Origin: Sideroxydans sp.
GTDB lineage: Bacteria > Pseudomonadota > Gammaproteobacteria > Burkholderiales > Gallionellaceae
Reading direction: 5' to 3'
Assembly: GCA_028710605.1 (NCBI GenBank)
Contig: JAQTTU010000002.1
Span: 62,001-126,000 of the forward strand
DNA length: 64,000 nt
In this document: in pieces, positions 1 to 7,093 of the stretch
Position numbering within the stretch: position 1 is the stretch's first letter
Layout of the letters: every line of letters begins with the position of its first letter
Notes under the pieces: generated by a model
Seen by the model: only the letters and a program-made list of their open reading frames with translations
Told to the model about the DNA's origin: nothing
The model's database searches: none
Translations under genes and position numbers: made by a program

Positions 1-50
1 CAGTTTCCCGGTGGCGCAGGGCCGGGTAAAACGATATAGCCTATCTTTAT

Positions 51-440
51 CGCGTGGAAACGCCCGTCAATAGGCGATCTGCTTCATGCACTTGATGGAG
101 ATGTCCGAATCTAGGGCGTTGCGATCAAGGTGGTTATTGAATTTTCTATTCAACAGCGGTATGTGACTTGTCAGCCAAGCAGCATGGGCACGCAGTGCCC
201 ATGCTGTGGTTTTGGATTTTCGCTTTTCCTTCCCCTGTGCGCCGCCGAGTAGCGCAGGCTGGTCAGGAGATTTCGGCGAGGACTGTTTGAGCGTAGCGAG
301 TTCCGCAGCCGCCTGACCAGTCGAGCAACGCAGGGAACCGCGCAGCGGCGGTGCACCGGGGGCGATTTCTTTTGGTTACTTTTCTTGGCAAGACAAGAAA
401 AGTGACTAGCTGTCGGGCTACCCCCGACGGTGTTGATCTT
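51..440. repeat. ~390-bp direct repeat, copy 1
   Basis: This block returns at about 1199-1590 in the same orientation. Both copies start with the REP-like element around GCCCGTCAATAGGCGATC, continue through a hairpin built on GGGCAC/GTGCCC (about 180-207), then share a nearly identical tract from about 232 to 430 that ends near GTCGGGCTACCCCCGAC. Small differences show the copies are not brand new. A toxin-antitoxin pair lies between them. No convincing gene is seen in the first 506 bases; short reading frames here follow the repeat and have no recognisable product. Confidence 0.85.
59..130 (+). repeat. REP-like element (GCCCGTCAATAGGCGATC family), copy 1
   Basis: One of nine copies in the window of a 35-80 bp intergenic element. 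The left arm reads GCCCGTCAATAGGCGATCTGC. The right part, here decayed, normally resembles GATGCCCGT...GCGGGCAAG, so the full element can fold back on itself. This copy lies at the head of the 390-bp direct repeat. Confidence 0.75.
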
Positions 441-453
441 GAAATTGGAGCGT

Positions 454-486
454 CCGTTCATGCTTCGACAAGCTCACCACGAACGG
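454..486. repeat. Imperfect inverted repeat
   Basis: The ends CCGTTC and GAACGG are perfectly complementary and enclose a core reading TTCGACAAGCTCACCAC, a type of dispersed repeat seen in many proteobacteria. It sits between the 390-bp repeat and the end of the antitoxin gene and may act as a transcript end; there is no clear U-run. Confidence 0.5.
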
Positions 487-506
487 AAATATAAAGTGTT
501 CACCCT

Positions 507-818
507 TCAAACATGCGCCGCACTCTGCGCCGTCATCTTCACCCCAATCGCATCCATCAATTTACGCACCGTCTCATAGCGCGGCTTTGCACCGGGGGCG
601 AGGGCTTTGTACAAGCTCTCGCGGCTCAAGCCGGCATCTTTGGCGATCTTCGCCATGCCGCGCGCTTTTGCTATATCGCCGAGGGCGGATAAGAAAACAT
701 CGGGATTGCTGTCTTCCAATGCGGCGGCCAAATATTCGGCGATCATTTCTTCGCTGTCGAGGTAATCGGCGGCATCAAAGCGCGTGACGGTGATTTTCTT
801 TGTAGTTTTTTTGGTCAT
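507..818 (-). CDS. HigA-like addiction module antidote (HI1420 family)
   Basis: A 103-residue protein with a short basic N-terminus and a Cro/C1-type helix-turn-helix at about residues 50-98 (core MAKIAKDAGLSRESLYKAL). This matches the antidote half of HI1419/HI1420-type toxin-antitoxin modules. It should bind the toxin encoded just upstream and repress the shared promoter. The ATG at 818 follows a GAGG ribosome site lying in the end of the toxin gene, and only 3 bases separate the two genes. The toxin-first order is usual for this family. The pair lies between two long direct repeats, which suggests transfer or retention as a unit. Family is clear; activity is inferred. Confidence 0.85.
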   Translation of the reverse strand: MTKKTTKKITVTRFDAADYLDSEEMIAEYLAAALEDSNPDVFLSALGDIAKARGMAKIAKDAGLSRESLYKALAPGAKPRYETVRKLMDAIGVKMTAQSAAHV

Positions 819-821
819 GGT

Positions 822-1121
822 TCACTCCTCATCAAGTTGTTTGCGTATGGCTTTGGCGCGTGCGATGTCGCGCTTCTGAGTTGACTTGTCGCCGCCGCAT
901 AGCAGCAGGTACACCACGCTTTCGCGCTTTACAAAATACGCGCGATACCCGGCTCCGACATGAATGCGCATTTCGCTGATGCCATCACCAACAGGTTCGC
1001 AATCGCCGAAGTTTCCATGCTCCGCACTTTTGATGCGGCTAACGATCCGGGCACGAGCGCGAATGTCGCGCAACGCTGACAGCCACTCTGAAAACTCATC
1101 GGTTTTGTTGATGGTGTACAT
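822..1121 (-). CDS. HigB/RelE-like toxin (HI1419 family, phage Gp49-like)
   Basis: About 99 residues beginning MYTINKTDEF. The core SEMRIHVGAGYRAYFVK and the following VVYLLLCGGDKSTQKRDI are hallmarks of HI1419-type killer proteins, RelE-fold mRNA interferases that usually cut mRNA on the ribosome. I chose the second in-frame ATG (1121). An ATG at 1130 would overlap a good -10 box (TACAAT, 1129-1134), so the transcript would begin at or just before 1121 and could be nearly leaderless. The gene is first in an operon with the antidote at 507-818. Which start is used is uncertain. Confidence 0.85.
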   Translation of the reverse strand: MYTINKTDEFSEWLSALRDIRARARIVSRIKSAEHGNFGDCEPVGDGISEMRIHVGAGYRAYFVKRESVVYLLLCGGDKSTQKRDIARAKAIRKQLDEE

Positions 1122-1128
1122 GGCGAGC

Positions 1129-1156
1129 ATTGTAGCCGACTGGATACTTTGCGCAA
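1129..1156 (-). promoter_or_regulatory. Candidate promoter of the toxin-antitoxin pair
   Basis: On the minus strand TTGCGC (1151-1156) and TACAAT (1129-1134) are 16 bases apart, close to a sigma-70 promoter. The predicted start site falls at about 1121-1123, almost on the toxin start codon. Confidence 0.4.
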
Positions 1157-1198
1157 GCGGGTGTCGATGGGGAATACTTCGCTTTTCAAAATTTCAAT

Positions 1199-1590
1199 CG
1201 CGTGGGAACGCCCGTCAATAGGCGATCTACGTCATGCGCTTGATGGAGATGCCCGTATCCAGGGCGTTGCGGGCAAGGTGCCATTTGTAATTCTTCTTCC
1301 ATCAGCGATGTGTGACTCGTCAGCCAAGCAGCAAGGGCACGCAGTGCCCATGCTGTGGGTCTTAGGTTTTGACTTACCTTCCCCTGTGCGCCGCCGAGTA
1401 GCGCAGGCTGGTCAGGAGATTTCGGCGAGGACTGTGTGAGCGAAGCGAGTTCCGCAGCCGCCTGGCCAGTCGAGCAACGCAGGGAACCGCGCAGCGGCGG
1501 CGCACCGGGGTCGCCTTTTCTTTGGTTACTTTCTTTTGGCGAAGCAAAAGAAAGTGACTAGCTGTCGGGCTACCCCCGACGGTGTTGGGT
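1199..1590. repeat. ~390-bp direct repeat, copy 2
   Basis: Second copy of the block at 51-440. It starts with a well-preserved REP-like element (1209-1278: GCCCGTCAATAGGCGATCTAC, then GATGCCCGT and GCGGGCAAG), then the GGGCAC/GTGCCC hairpin (about 1326-1353) and the long shared tract to GTCGGGCTACCCCCGAC. With copy 1 it brackets the toxin-antitoxin genes. No gene is seen between 1122 and 1670. Confidence 0.85.
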
Positions 1591-1618
1591 TTTCAAGTTG
1601 AGGGAATCAACAGAGTGT

Positions 1619-1655
1619 TCCCCCACCCTAACCCTCCCCCGGTGGGAGAGGGGAC
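1619..1655. repeat. CCCTAACCCTC...GAGAGGGG hairpin repeat
   Basis: A pyrimidine-rich arm (CCCACCCTAACCCTCCCCC) faces a GGTGGGAGAGGGG arm. Relatives occur at 2191-2232 and 58287-58327, both inside coding regions, and more loosely at 47780-47876 and 47912-47958. Confidence 0.6.
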
Positions 1656-1670
1656 TAAATGCACTCGCCG

Positions 1671-1898
1671 CTAAAGTTGCGACCGCAAATACAACTCCTC
1701 CACCTTCGCCCTCGCCCAAGGTGTCCGGCGCAGAAACTTCAGGCTGGATTTGATGCTGGGGTCGTGGGTGAAGCAGCGGATGGGGATGGCTTCGGCCATG
1801 GCTTGCCAGCCCATGATCTCGGCGAGTCGGGTGACGATCATTTCGAGGGTGATGCCGTCCAGGGTGGGGCGGGTTGCGGGTTTTTGCTGGGTGTCCAT
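1671..1898 (-). CDS. VF530 family DNA-binding protein (DUF2132)
   Basis: A 75-residue protein whose segments LDGITLEMIVTRLAEIMGW, IPIRCFTHDPSIKSSLKFL and RTPWARAKVEELYL closely follow the small VF530 family, known from a Vibrio structure and thought to bind DNA. Length is as expected (about 70-80 residues) and the charged C-terminal half is the best conserved part. Its cellular role is not known. It is a single gene facing away from the next gene; the 74-base gap must hold both start regions. Confidence 0.85.
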   Translation of the reverse strand: MDTQQKPATRPTLDGITLEMIVTRLAEIMGWQAMAEAIPIRCFTHDPSIKSSLKFLRRTPWARAKVEELYLRSQL

Positions 1899-1972
1899 GT
1901 GCGGATTTTACATGGTGAGCGCCGGAGCTGAGCGTTTACAATGCGCACCTTATTTTCACCCGAAGCCCTTCC

Positions 1973-2716
1973 ATGACCGAACCCATCCGCCTCGCCAAAC
2001 GCCTTGCCGCCTTGGTCTCCTGCTCGCGCCGCGAGGCGGAGTTGTATATCGCGGGCGGCTGGGTGAAGGTGGATGGCGTGGTGGTGGAAGAGCCGCAGTT
2101 CATGGTGGCGGAGCAGAAGGTGGAGTTGCATCCCGATGCGACGCTGGTTCCCGTTGCGCCGGTGACGATTTTGTTTCACCAGCCCGTACTCCAACCCTCA
2201 CCCCAACCCTCTCCCAGTGGGAGAGGGGGCGAACGAGAAGAGCAATTTTTAATTTCTGCCGATACGCGCGCGCCCGACGACCATTCCCGCATCCGCATGC
2301 TCAAGCAGCATTTCCTGCGCCTCACGCCATGCCTGCCGCTGGAGAAACAGGCCAGCGGTCTGGCGGTGTTCACGCAGGACTACCGCGTGTCGCGCAAGCT
2401 GGGCGACGATGCGGCGACCGTCGAGCAGGAATATATCGTGCAGGTGGCGGGCGAACTGATCGCCGACGGGCTCAAGCTGCTCAATCACGGTCTGAGTTTT
2501 AACGGCAAGGCGCTGCCGCCGGTCAAGGTCAGCTGGCAGAACGAAACGCATTTGCGCTTTGCGCTGAAAGGTGTGCAGCCGGGACAGATCGCGCATGTCT
2601 GCAACAGCGTCGGGCTACAGGTGCTGGCGCTGAAACGTTTGCGCATCGGGCGCTTGGCGCTGTCCAAATTGCCGCCGGGGCAGTGGCGCTATTTGATGCC
2701 GTATGAAAAATTTTAG
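1973..2716 (+). CDS. RsuA/RluF-like pseudouridine synthase family protein, catalytic Asp replaced
   Basis: 247 residues: an S4 RNA-binding domain at about 6-62 (RLAKRLAALVSCSRREAELYI, then GGWVKVDG), then a pseudouridine-synthase-like domain at about 100-245 ending GRLALSKLPPGQWRYL. The family's catalytic motif is normally RLDxxTxGLL; here it reads PLEKQASGLAVFTQDYRV (from residue 122), so the essential Asp is Glu124. I recall betaproteobacterial relatives with the same change, so this is probably a separate clade that may bind RNA without modifying it. Residues about 74-92 (LQPSPQPSPSGRGGEREEQ) are encoded by a hairpin repeat inserted in frame. Family is clear; enzyme activity is doubtful. 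Confidence 0.8.
   Translation: MTEPIRLAKRLAALVSCSRREAELYIAGGWVKVDGVVVEEPQFMVAEQKVELHPDATLVPVAPVTILFHQPVLQPSPQPSPSGRGGEREEQFLISADTRAPDDHSRIRMLKQHFLRLTPCLPLEKQASGLAVFTQDYRVSRKLGDDAATVEQEYIVQVAGELIADGLKLLNHGLSFNGKALPPVKVSWQNETHLRFALKGVQPGQIAHVCNSVGLQVLALKRLRIGRLALSKLPPGQWRYLMPYEKF
2191..2232. repeat. In-frame hairpin repeat inside a coding region
   Basis: CCAACCCTCACCCCAACCCT faces AGTGGGAGAGGGGGC. It adds a Pro/Ser/Gly-rich loop between the S4 and catalytic domains of the host protein without breaking the frame. Confidence 0.75.
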
Positions 2717-2723
2717 TCATTGT

Positions 2724-2833
2724 CATTCCCGCGCAGGCGGGAATCCAGCGGGTTTGTTCAACATGCTTTTGAATTTGTTCTTGCTGCGCAAGAGTTTCTC
2801 TATTGGCTGGATTCCCGCCTGCGCGGGAATGAC
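2724..2833. repeat. Long inverted repeat (CATTCCCGCGCAGGCGGGAAT)
   Basis: The left arm TCATTCCCGCGCAGGCGGGA and the right arm TCCCGCCTGCGCGGGAATGA are near-perfect complements about 70 bases apart, and each arm is itself a small hairpin. It fills most of the gap between the pseudouridine-synthase-like gene and the DUF167 gene. A degenerate relative lies near 29534-29556. Confidence 0.8.
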
Positions 2834-2871
2834 GGGCTGATGGATTATTTGAATTTGATTGAGAGAAGAGT

Positions 2872-3186
2872 ATGGCTTCATTCTGTTATTGGGAAGGCGA
2901 CACGCTGGTGCTGAATATCCTCGGCAGGCCGCGCGCCAACAAAACCAAAATCGGCAAGGTGATCGGCAAGCAGCTGGAAATTCATGTCGCAGAAAATCCG
3001 GTGCGCGGCAAAGCGACGGCGCATCTGGTGACGTTTCTGGCGGAGGAGTTTGGCGTGGCGGAGAGCGCGATCACGGTAGTGTTCGGCGTGTACAACGTGA
3101 ACAAACAGTTGCGCATCACCGCGCCCAAACGGCTGCCTGCGGTCATCGCCAAGCAGGGGCAGGGAACGACCGGGGATTTATTTTAG
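2872..3186 (+). CDS. DUF167 family protein (YggU-like)
   Basis: 104 residues covering the whole DUF167 fold: GDTLVLNILGRPRANKTKIG near the start, then VRGKATAHLVTFLAEEFGV and a basic C-terminal strand. The VRGKAT segment corresponds to the family motif (usually DGKANxALxxFLA). The family is widespread, small and of unknown function. The ATG at 2872 follows GAGAGAAGAG. It stands alone between a repeat and a convergent hemerythrin gene. Confidence 0.85.
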   Translation: MASFCYWEGDTLVLNILGRPRANKTKIGKVIGKQLEIHVAENPVRGKATAHLVTFLAEEFGVAESAITVVFGVYNVNKQLRITAPKRLPAVIAKQGQGTTGDLF

Positions 3187-3220
3187 GGGGCGCGGGTGCA
3201 ATGCGCGTTGCGGTTGAATT

Positions 3221-3682
3221 TCAGCGGAAGAATTTCTTCAGGGTGTTGCCCAGCCAGCTGCCGGATTTTTCTTCGGGCTCTTCCGCGCCCAGCGTGTTCT
3301 TGACGCTTTCGACGTAGTCAGCATCGTCGCCCTTGATGTGGTTGATCAGCCAGATTTTCAGCATGGACAACACTTCGTCGGTGACATCCTCGCCGTTGGC
3401 CGCGCGTTTTTGCATTTCTGCGACGCGGCGGGTAAAAATTTCGTGCACGCGTTTATGCGCTTTAAGGAAAGGGTAGTTCGCTCTTTCCTGCAATTCTTCT
3501 TCAAAGCTGAAATGGGACAGGGTGTAATCGACCAACTCGTTCAGGACATGGTTGGCGACGGCAGGATTGCCTTTGCCATGCGCGATATCCAATTCGTTGA
3601 TGTAATCGACAATGCGGCGGTGTTGTTTGTCGATAACCCCGATTCCGGTGTCGAGGTCATTCGACCAGTGTAGTTGTGACAT
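3221..3682 (-). CDS. Bacteriohemerythrin
   Basis: 153 residues with all seven di-iron ligands at the expected spacing: His21, His57, Glu61, His76, His80, His115 and Asp120. It should bind O2 reversibly at a di-iron site in the cytoplasm; suggested roles are O2 sensing, delivery or storage, which suits a microaerophilic metabolism. The last ~20 residues form a charged tail ending LGNTLKKFFR that is not part of the four-helix fold. The gene faces a divergent VanZ gene, and a perfect 7-bp inverted repeat (3725-3746) lies 43 bases upstream of the start. Confidence 0.93.
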   Translation of the reverse strand: MSQLHWSNDLDTGIGVIDKQHRRIVDYINELDIAHGKGNPAVANHVLNELVDYTLSHFSFEEELQERANYPFLKAHKRVHEIFTRRVAEMQKRAANGEDVTDEVLSMLKIWLINHIKGDDADYVESVKNTLGAEEPEEKSGSWLGNTLKKFFR

Positions 3683-3724
3683 AATTTCCCCAAAGCGATA
3701 CTAAATACTTATTTTTATATGCTA

Positions 3725-3746
3725 CGGTAAGCATTCTTTCTTACCG
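3725..3746. promoter_or_regulatory. Inverted repeat between divergent hemerythrin and VanZ genes
   Basis: CGGTAAG and CTTACCG are perfectly complementary with an 8-base spacer. Lying between divergent genes it is better placed to be a regulator site than a terminator. No specific regulator is recognised. Confidence 0.4.
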
Positions 3747-3798
3747 GTGCAGTCTAGTCAACCACAATGAATCTAGTAGTTTTGTCAGGATCGGCGCG

Positions 3799-4866
3799 AT
3801 GAGCGCCCCCTTGGAGCTCCCGCATCGTACTCTGCTGCGCCGTTATTTGCTGGCGGCATATCTGCTGCTGATTTTATACGCCAGCCTGTCGCCGTTTGCG
3901 GGATGGCAGGAACAGGGCCTGGAATTCTGGGCGGTGCTCGCGTCGCCGCTGTGGCAGACCTACAATTTTTTCGATGCGTTCAGCAATTTCATCGCCTATC
4001 TGCCGCTGGGTTTTTTGCTGGCGCTGACCTTGCGCGGCCATGCCGGTGCCGCGCGCAGCTTGTTGTTCGCCACGCTGCTGGCCGTGCTGCTTTCCATGAT
4101 GCTCGAATATCTGCAAATGTATTTGCCCCACCGCACCAGTTCCAACGCGGACATACTGACTAACGGTTTGGGCGCAATGGCAGGCGCGCTGGCGGCGCTG
4201 TCCATCATGCCGCGCGCCTGGTTCGCGCGCGTCACGCAGCAGCGCATCGCCATGTTCCAGCGCGGCGACGGCGTGGATTTCGGTTTGGCGCTGGTGCTGC
4301 TGTGGATGTTCGCGCAGATCAACCCCTCGCTACCCATGCTGGGCAACGTGTTCATCACCGAGGCGGCGCACCGCATCTTCGCCGCGATGCCGGAGGAGCC
4401 GTTCAACTTCTGGGCGAGCGTGGCCGTGGCCTTGAACCTGCTGATGATTGGCCTGCTGCTGCAAACCCTGCTGCGCGTGCGCCGCCATGCGGTGTTCGCC
4501 CTGTTGCTGATTTTGTGCGTGGTCGCGCTGGCGAAATTCATCGCGGCGGCGGTGCTGCTCAAATCGTGGGCGCTGCTGCTGTGGCTCAACAGCGAAGCGA
4601 TGCTGGGCATCGTCGTCGGCCTGTTGCTGATGTGGGGCATCAGCCGCATGCGCGCGCCGTCTCTGGTGTGGATGGCGGCGGCAGCGGCATTCGGCTACCT
4701 GATTCTCGCCTGGGTGACTGACGGCGGCACGCCCTCCGCCGCGATGCGCCTGTACCAGTGGCGCATCGGGCATCTGCGCAACTACAACGGCATGTCGCAA
4801 CTGGTGTCGGTGATGTTCCCGCTGTTGTTCGGCGTGTATCTGGTTTGGTCGAGCAGGCGTTTATAA
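3799..4866 (+). CDS. VanZ family membrane protein
   Basis: 355 residues, strongly hydrophobic with about eight to ten predicted membrane spans. The first ~140 residues fit the VanZ-like domain, including FSNFIAYLPLGFLLALTLRG and LLSMMLEYLQMYLPHRTSSN ahead of ADILTNGLGA. VanZ proteins are named after the teicoplanin-resistance gene, but most chromosomal members have no defined role and are often linked to cell envelope functions. The C-terminal half adds more membrane spans and no known motif. No partner gene is adjacent. Confidence 0.8.
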   Translation: MSAPLELPHRTLLRRYLLAAYLLLILYASLSPFAGWQEQGLEFWAVLASPLWQTYNFFDAFSNFIAYLPLGFLLALTLRGHAGAARSLLFATLLAVLLSMMLEYLQMYLPHRTSSNADILTNGLGAMAGALAALSIMPRAWFARVTQQRIAMFQRGDGVDFGLALVLLWMFAQINPSLPMLGNVFITEAAHRIFAAMPEEPFNFWASVAVALNLLMIGLLLQTLLRVRRHAVFALLLILCVVALAKFIAAAVLLKSWALLLWLNSEAMLGIVVGLLLMWGISRMRAPSLVWMAAAAAFGYLILAWVTDGGTPSAAMRLYQWRIGHLRNYNGMSQLVSVMFPLLFGVYLVWSSRRL

Positions 4867-4884
4867 TTATCCAAAAACATCTCG

Positions 4885-4955
4885 CCCGCAGATTACACAG
4901 ATTAACGCAGATTCTGGTTCGGTTTTAATCAAGGTTAATCTGCGTAATCTGCGGG
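4885..4955. repeat. Inverted repeat (CCCGCAGATTACACAGATTA)
   Basis: The left arm CCCGCAGATTACACAGATTA and the right arm TAATCTGCGTAATCTGCGGG are nearly complementary around a short loop. It lies between VanZ and the ferredoxin gene and is probably a dispersed palindrome. Confidence 0.75.
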
Positions 4956-4992
4956 CTGTACTTCGATTTTGAATTTAATAGGAAGGTGAGTG

Positions 4993-5304
4993 ATGAGTTA
5001 TTTCGACAAGCATGTATTTTTCTGCACCAACCAGCGCGAGGACGGCGGCGATTGCTGCAACAAGCACGGCGCGCAAAAAGCGCGCGACTATGTGAAGAAC
5101 AAAGTCAAAGCGCTGGGCATTTCCACTCACCAAAACAAAATCCGCATCAATTCGGCGGGTTGTCTGGATCGCTGCGACGAAGGCCCGGTGCTGGTGGTTT
5201 ATCCCGAGGCGGTCTGGTACACCTTTGTCGATGAAAGCGATCTGGACGAGATCATCGAATCGCATTTGAAGAACGGCAAAGTGGTCGAGCGTTTGAAAAT
5301 CTGA
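4993..5304 (+). CDS. Thioredoxin-like [2Fe-2S] ferredoxin
   Basis: 103 residues. Cysteines at 11, 21/22, 57 and 61 (FFCTNQREDGGDCC, then NSAGCLDRCDEGPVLVVYP) match the small thioredoxin-fold [2Fe-2S] ferredoxins related to the NuoE C-terminal half. It should carry electrons in the cytoplasm; the partner is unknown. I chose the ATG at 4993 rather than the GTG at 4990. Its stop overlaps the start of the next gene (TGATG), so the two are probably translated together. Confidence 0.88.
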   Translation: MSYFDKHVFFCTNQREDGGDCCNKHGAQKARDYVKNKVKALGISTHQNKIRINSAGCLDRCDEGPVLVVYPEAVWYTFVDESDLDEIIESHLKNGKVVERLKI

Positions 5305-5924
5305 TGGCGCAAACGCCGCAAAAATTTGCTATCGAAGGTGCTGCCGGAAATCTCGAAGGGCTGGTGCACCAGCCGGATGACATCCCCTGCGGCATCGCGG
5401 TCGTGGCGCATCCGCTGCCCACCATGGGCGGCAACATGGACAACAAAGTCGCGGTGACGCTGGCCAAGACTTTTGCCGAGTTGGGCTGTGTCGCCTTCCG
5501 CTTCAATTTTCGCGGCGTGGGAAACAGTGAAGGCGAATTCTCTGGCGGCGACGGCGAAGCGCAGGACATGATTGCCGTCGCGCGTTATGCGCAGGAACAG
5601 TTCGGCGAAGCGTTGCCGCTGCTGCTTTCCGGTTTCTCGTTCGGCGGCTATGTCGCGGCGCGTGCCGCGCAGCAGCTGAAGCCGCAACATCTGGTGCTGG
5701 CCGCACCCGCCGTCGGAAGATTCGCCATGCCCGCCGTGTCGCCCAACACGCTGGTGATTCACGGCGAGCATGACGATGTCGTGCCGCTGGCCGACGCGCT
5801 GGATTGGGCGCGCCCGCAGCACCTGCCCATCGTGGTGCTGCCGCAAGCCGAACATTTTTTTCACGGACGATTGACGCAGTTGCGCGATATTGTGAAGAAG
5901 CATTTCAATGGAGTTGAGTTGTGA
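5304..5924 (+). CDS. Alpha/beta hydrolase
   Basis: 206 residues with a standard alpha/beta-hydrolase triad: Ser112 in GFSFGGY, Asp157 in HGEHDDVV and His184 in QAEHFFHGRL. The GGNMDNKVA and FRFNFRGVGNSEG segments match the dienelactone-hydrolase/CocE-like group common beside ferredoxins in betaproteobacteria. The substrate is unknown. Its ATG overlaps the stop of the ferredoxin gene, so co-expression is likely. A palindromic ACAGAG repeat follows directly. Confidence 0.85.
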   Translation: MAQTPQKFAIEGAAGNLEGLVHQPDDIPCGIAVVAHPLPTMGGNMDNKVAVTLAKTFAELGCVAFRFNFRGVGNSEGEFSGGDGEAQDMIAVARYAQEQFGEALPLLLSGFSFGGYVAARAAQQLKPQHLVLAAPAVGRFAMPAVSPNTLVIHGEHDDVVPLADALDWARPQHLPIVVLPQAEHFFHGRLTQLRDIVKKHFNGVEL

Positions 5925-5949
5925 ATTGTAAAAGTCAAAATCAAAATCT

Positions 5950-6064
5950 CACCACAGAGACACAGAGGCACAGAGAAAAACAAAAGCAAAAAGCTTGGTA
6001 TCTTCATTCTGATGTTTGGTTTCTGGGTTTGCCTTTCTCTGTGTCTCTGTGCCTCTGTGGTGAA
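5950..6064. repeat. ACAGAG-type long palindrome, upstream of the ABC ATPase
   Basis: The left arm CACCACAGAGACACAGAGGC and the right arm CTCTGTGCCTCTGTGGTGAA are complementary about 60 bases apart. The right arm ends 9 bases before the ATG at 6074, and its GTGAAAGG is the only candidate ribosome site for that gene. Relatives: 7007-7085, 8862-8952, 49951-50104, 52416-52453 (half) and 61753-61867. Confidence 0.85.
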
Positions 6065-6073
6065 AGGTTTTAA

Positions 6074-6988
6074 ATGCAGCCCGTCATCAAAGCCACCGGC
6101 CTGCAAAAATCCTACGGCGGAAATCGTGTGGTGGACGGTCTCGATTTGTCCATCCACAAAGGCGAATGCTTCGGCCTGTTGGGCCCCAACGGCGCGGGCA
6201 AAACCACCACTTTGCGCATCTTGCTGGGGCTGATTGCGCCCGATGCGGGTACGGCGACCTTGCTCGATTTGCCCGTGCCGCAAGCCGCGCGCGAGGCACG
6301 CATCCGCGTCGGCGTGGTGCCGCAGATGGACAACCTCGATCCCGATTTCACCGTGGCGGAAAACCTGCTGGTGTATGGGCGCTACTTCGGCATGCAGGAC
6401 AGCGAAATCGAAGCGCGCATTCCGTCGCTGCTGGAATTCGCCAGCCTGACCAACAAGCGCGACGCGAAAGTGCCCACGCTGTCCGGCGGCATGAAGCGCC
6501 GCCTGACGCTGGCGCGCGCACTGGTCAACGACCCCGACGTGATCTTCCTCGACGAGCCAACCACCGGCCTCGACCCGCAAGCGCGCCACTTGATCTGGCA
6601 GCGCCTGCGCGAACTCACGCAACAGGGCAAGACCTTGTTGCTCACCACCCACTTCATGGACGAAGCCGAGCGCCTGTGCCATAGACTCGCCGTGCTGGAC
6701 AACGGCAAACTCATCAGCCAGGGTTCACCGCGCGAACTGATAGAGCAAAACATCGAGCCGCAAGTGGTGGAAGTGTTCGGCGAAACCTCCGCACAGTGGG
6801 CGAGCGAACATGCCGCAAAATTCTCGCAGCGCTTCGAGGTCAGTGGCGAGTCGGTGTTCTGCTACGTGCAGGATGCGCAGCCGCTGGTCGCGCATCTGCA
6901 AGCGCAAAGCGAACTGCGCTATCTGCACAGACCTGCGAATCTGGAAGATGTGTTCCTGAAATTGACGGGCAGGGAGATGCGCGAATGA
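6074..6988 (+). CDS. ABC transporter ATPase, NodI/DrrA-like
   Basis: 304 residues. Walker [10 protein letters not shown] at 37-45, signature LSGGMKRRL from 137, Walker [13 protein letters not shown] from 156, and a DrrA-type C-terminal extension. It is most like NodI and related ABC-2 exporters, and should power the permease at 7558-8343 at the inner membrane. In rhizobia NodIJ exports lipo-chitooligosaccharides, but free-living betaproteobacteria carry homologues with unknown cargo. Start at ATG 6074, just after the arm of a palindromic repeat. A thioesterase gene lies between this gene and its permease. Confidence 0.88.
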   Translation: MQPVIKATGLQKSYGGNRVVDGLDLSIHKGECFGLLGPNGAGKTTTLRILLGLIAPDAGTATLLDLPVPQAAREARIRVGVVPQMDNLDPDFTVAENLLVYGRYFGMQDSEIEARIPSLLEFASLTNKRDAKVPTLSGGMKRRLTLARALVNDPDVIFLDEPTTGLDPQARHLIWQRLRELTQQGKTLLLTTHFMDEAERLCHRLAVLDNGKLISQGSPRELIEQNIEPQVVEVFGETSAQWASEHAAKFSQRFEVSGESVFCYVQDAQPLVAHLQAQSELRYLHRPANLEDVFLKLTGREMRE

Positions 6989-7006
6989 ACGAACTTCAAA
7001 AAATCT

Positions 7007-7085
7007 CACCACAGAGACACCGAGAAAGGCAAAACCCAAACTCAGCTATTTTGTCTCTGGTTTTCTCTGTGTCTCTGTGGTGAAG
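7007..7085. repeat. ACAGAG-type palindrome between ATPase and thioesterase
   Basis: The arms CACCACAGAGACACCGAGA and CTCTGTGTCTCTGTGGTGAA pair over a short loop. The right arm reaches to 9 bases from the ATG at 7094 and supplies its GTGAAGG ribosome-site-like sequence, as at 6064. Confidence 0.85.
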
Positions 7086-7093
7086 GTTTTGAA

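Noticed and set aside
171-461. Open frames within the 390-bp repeats (also 1149-1439)
   Set aside because: They follow the repeat sequence, lack start signals and are not alike between the copies as proteins.
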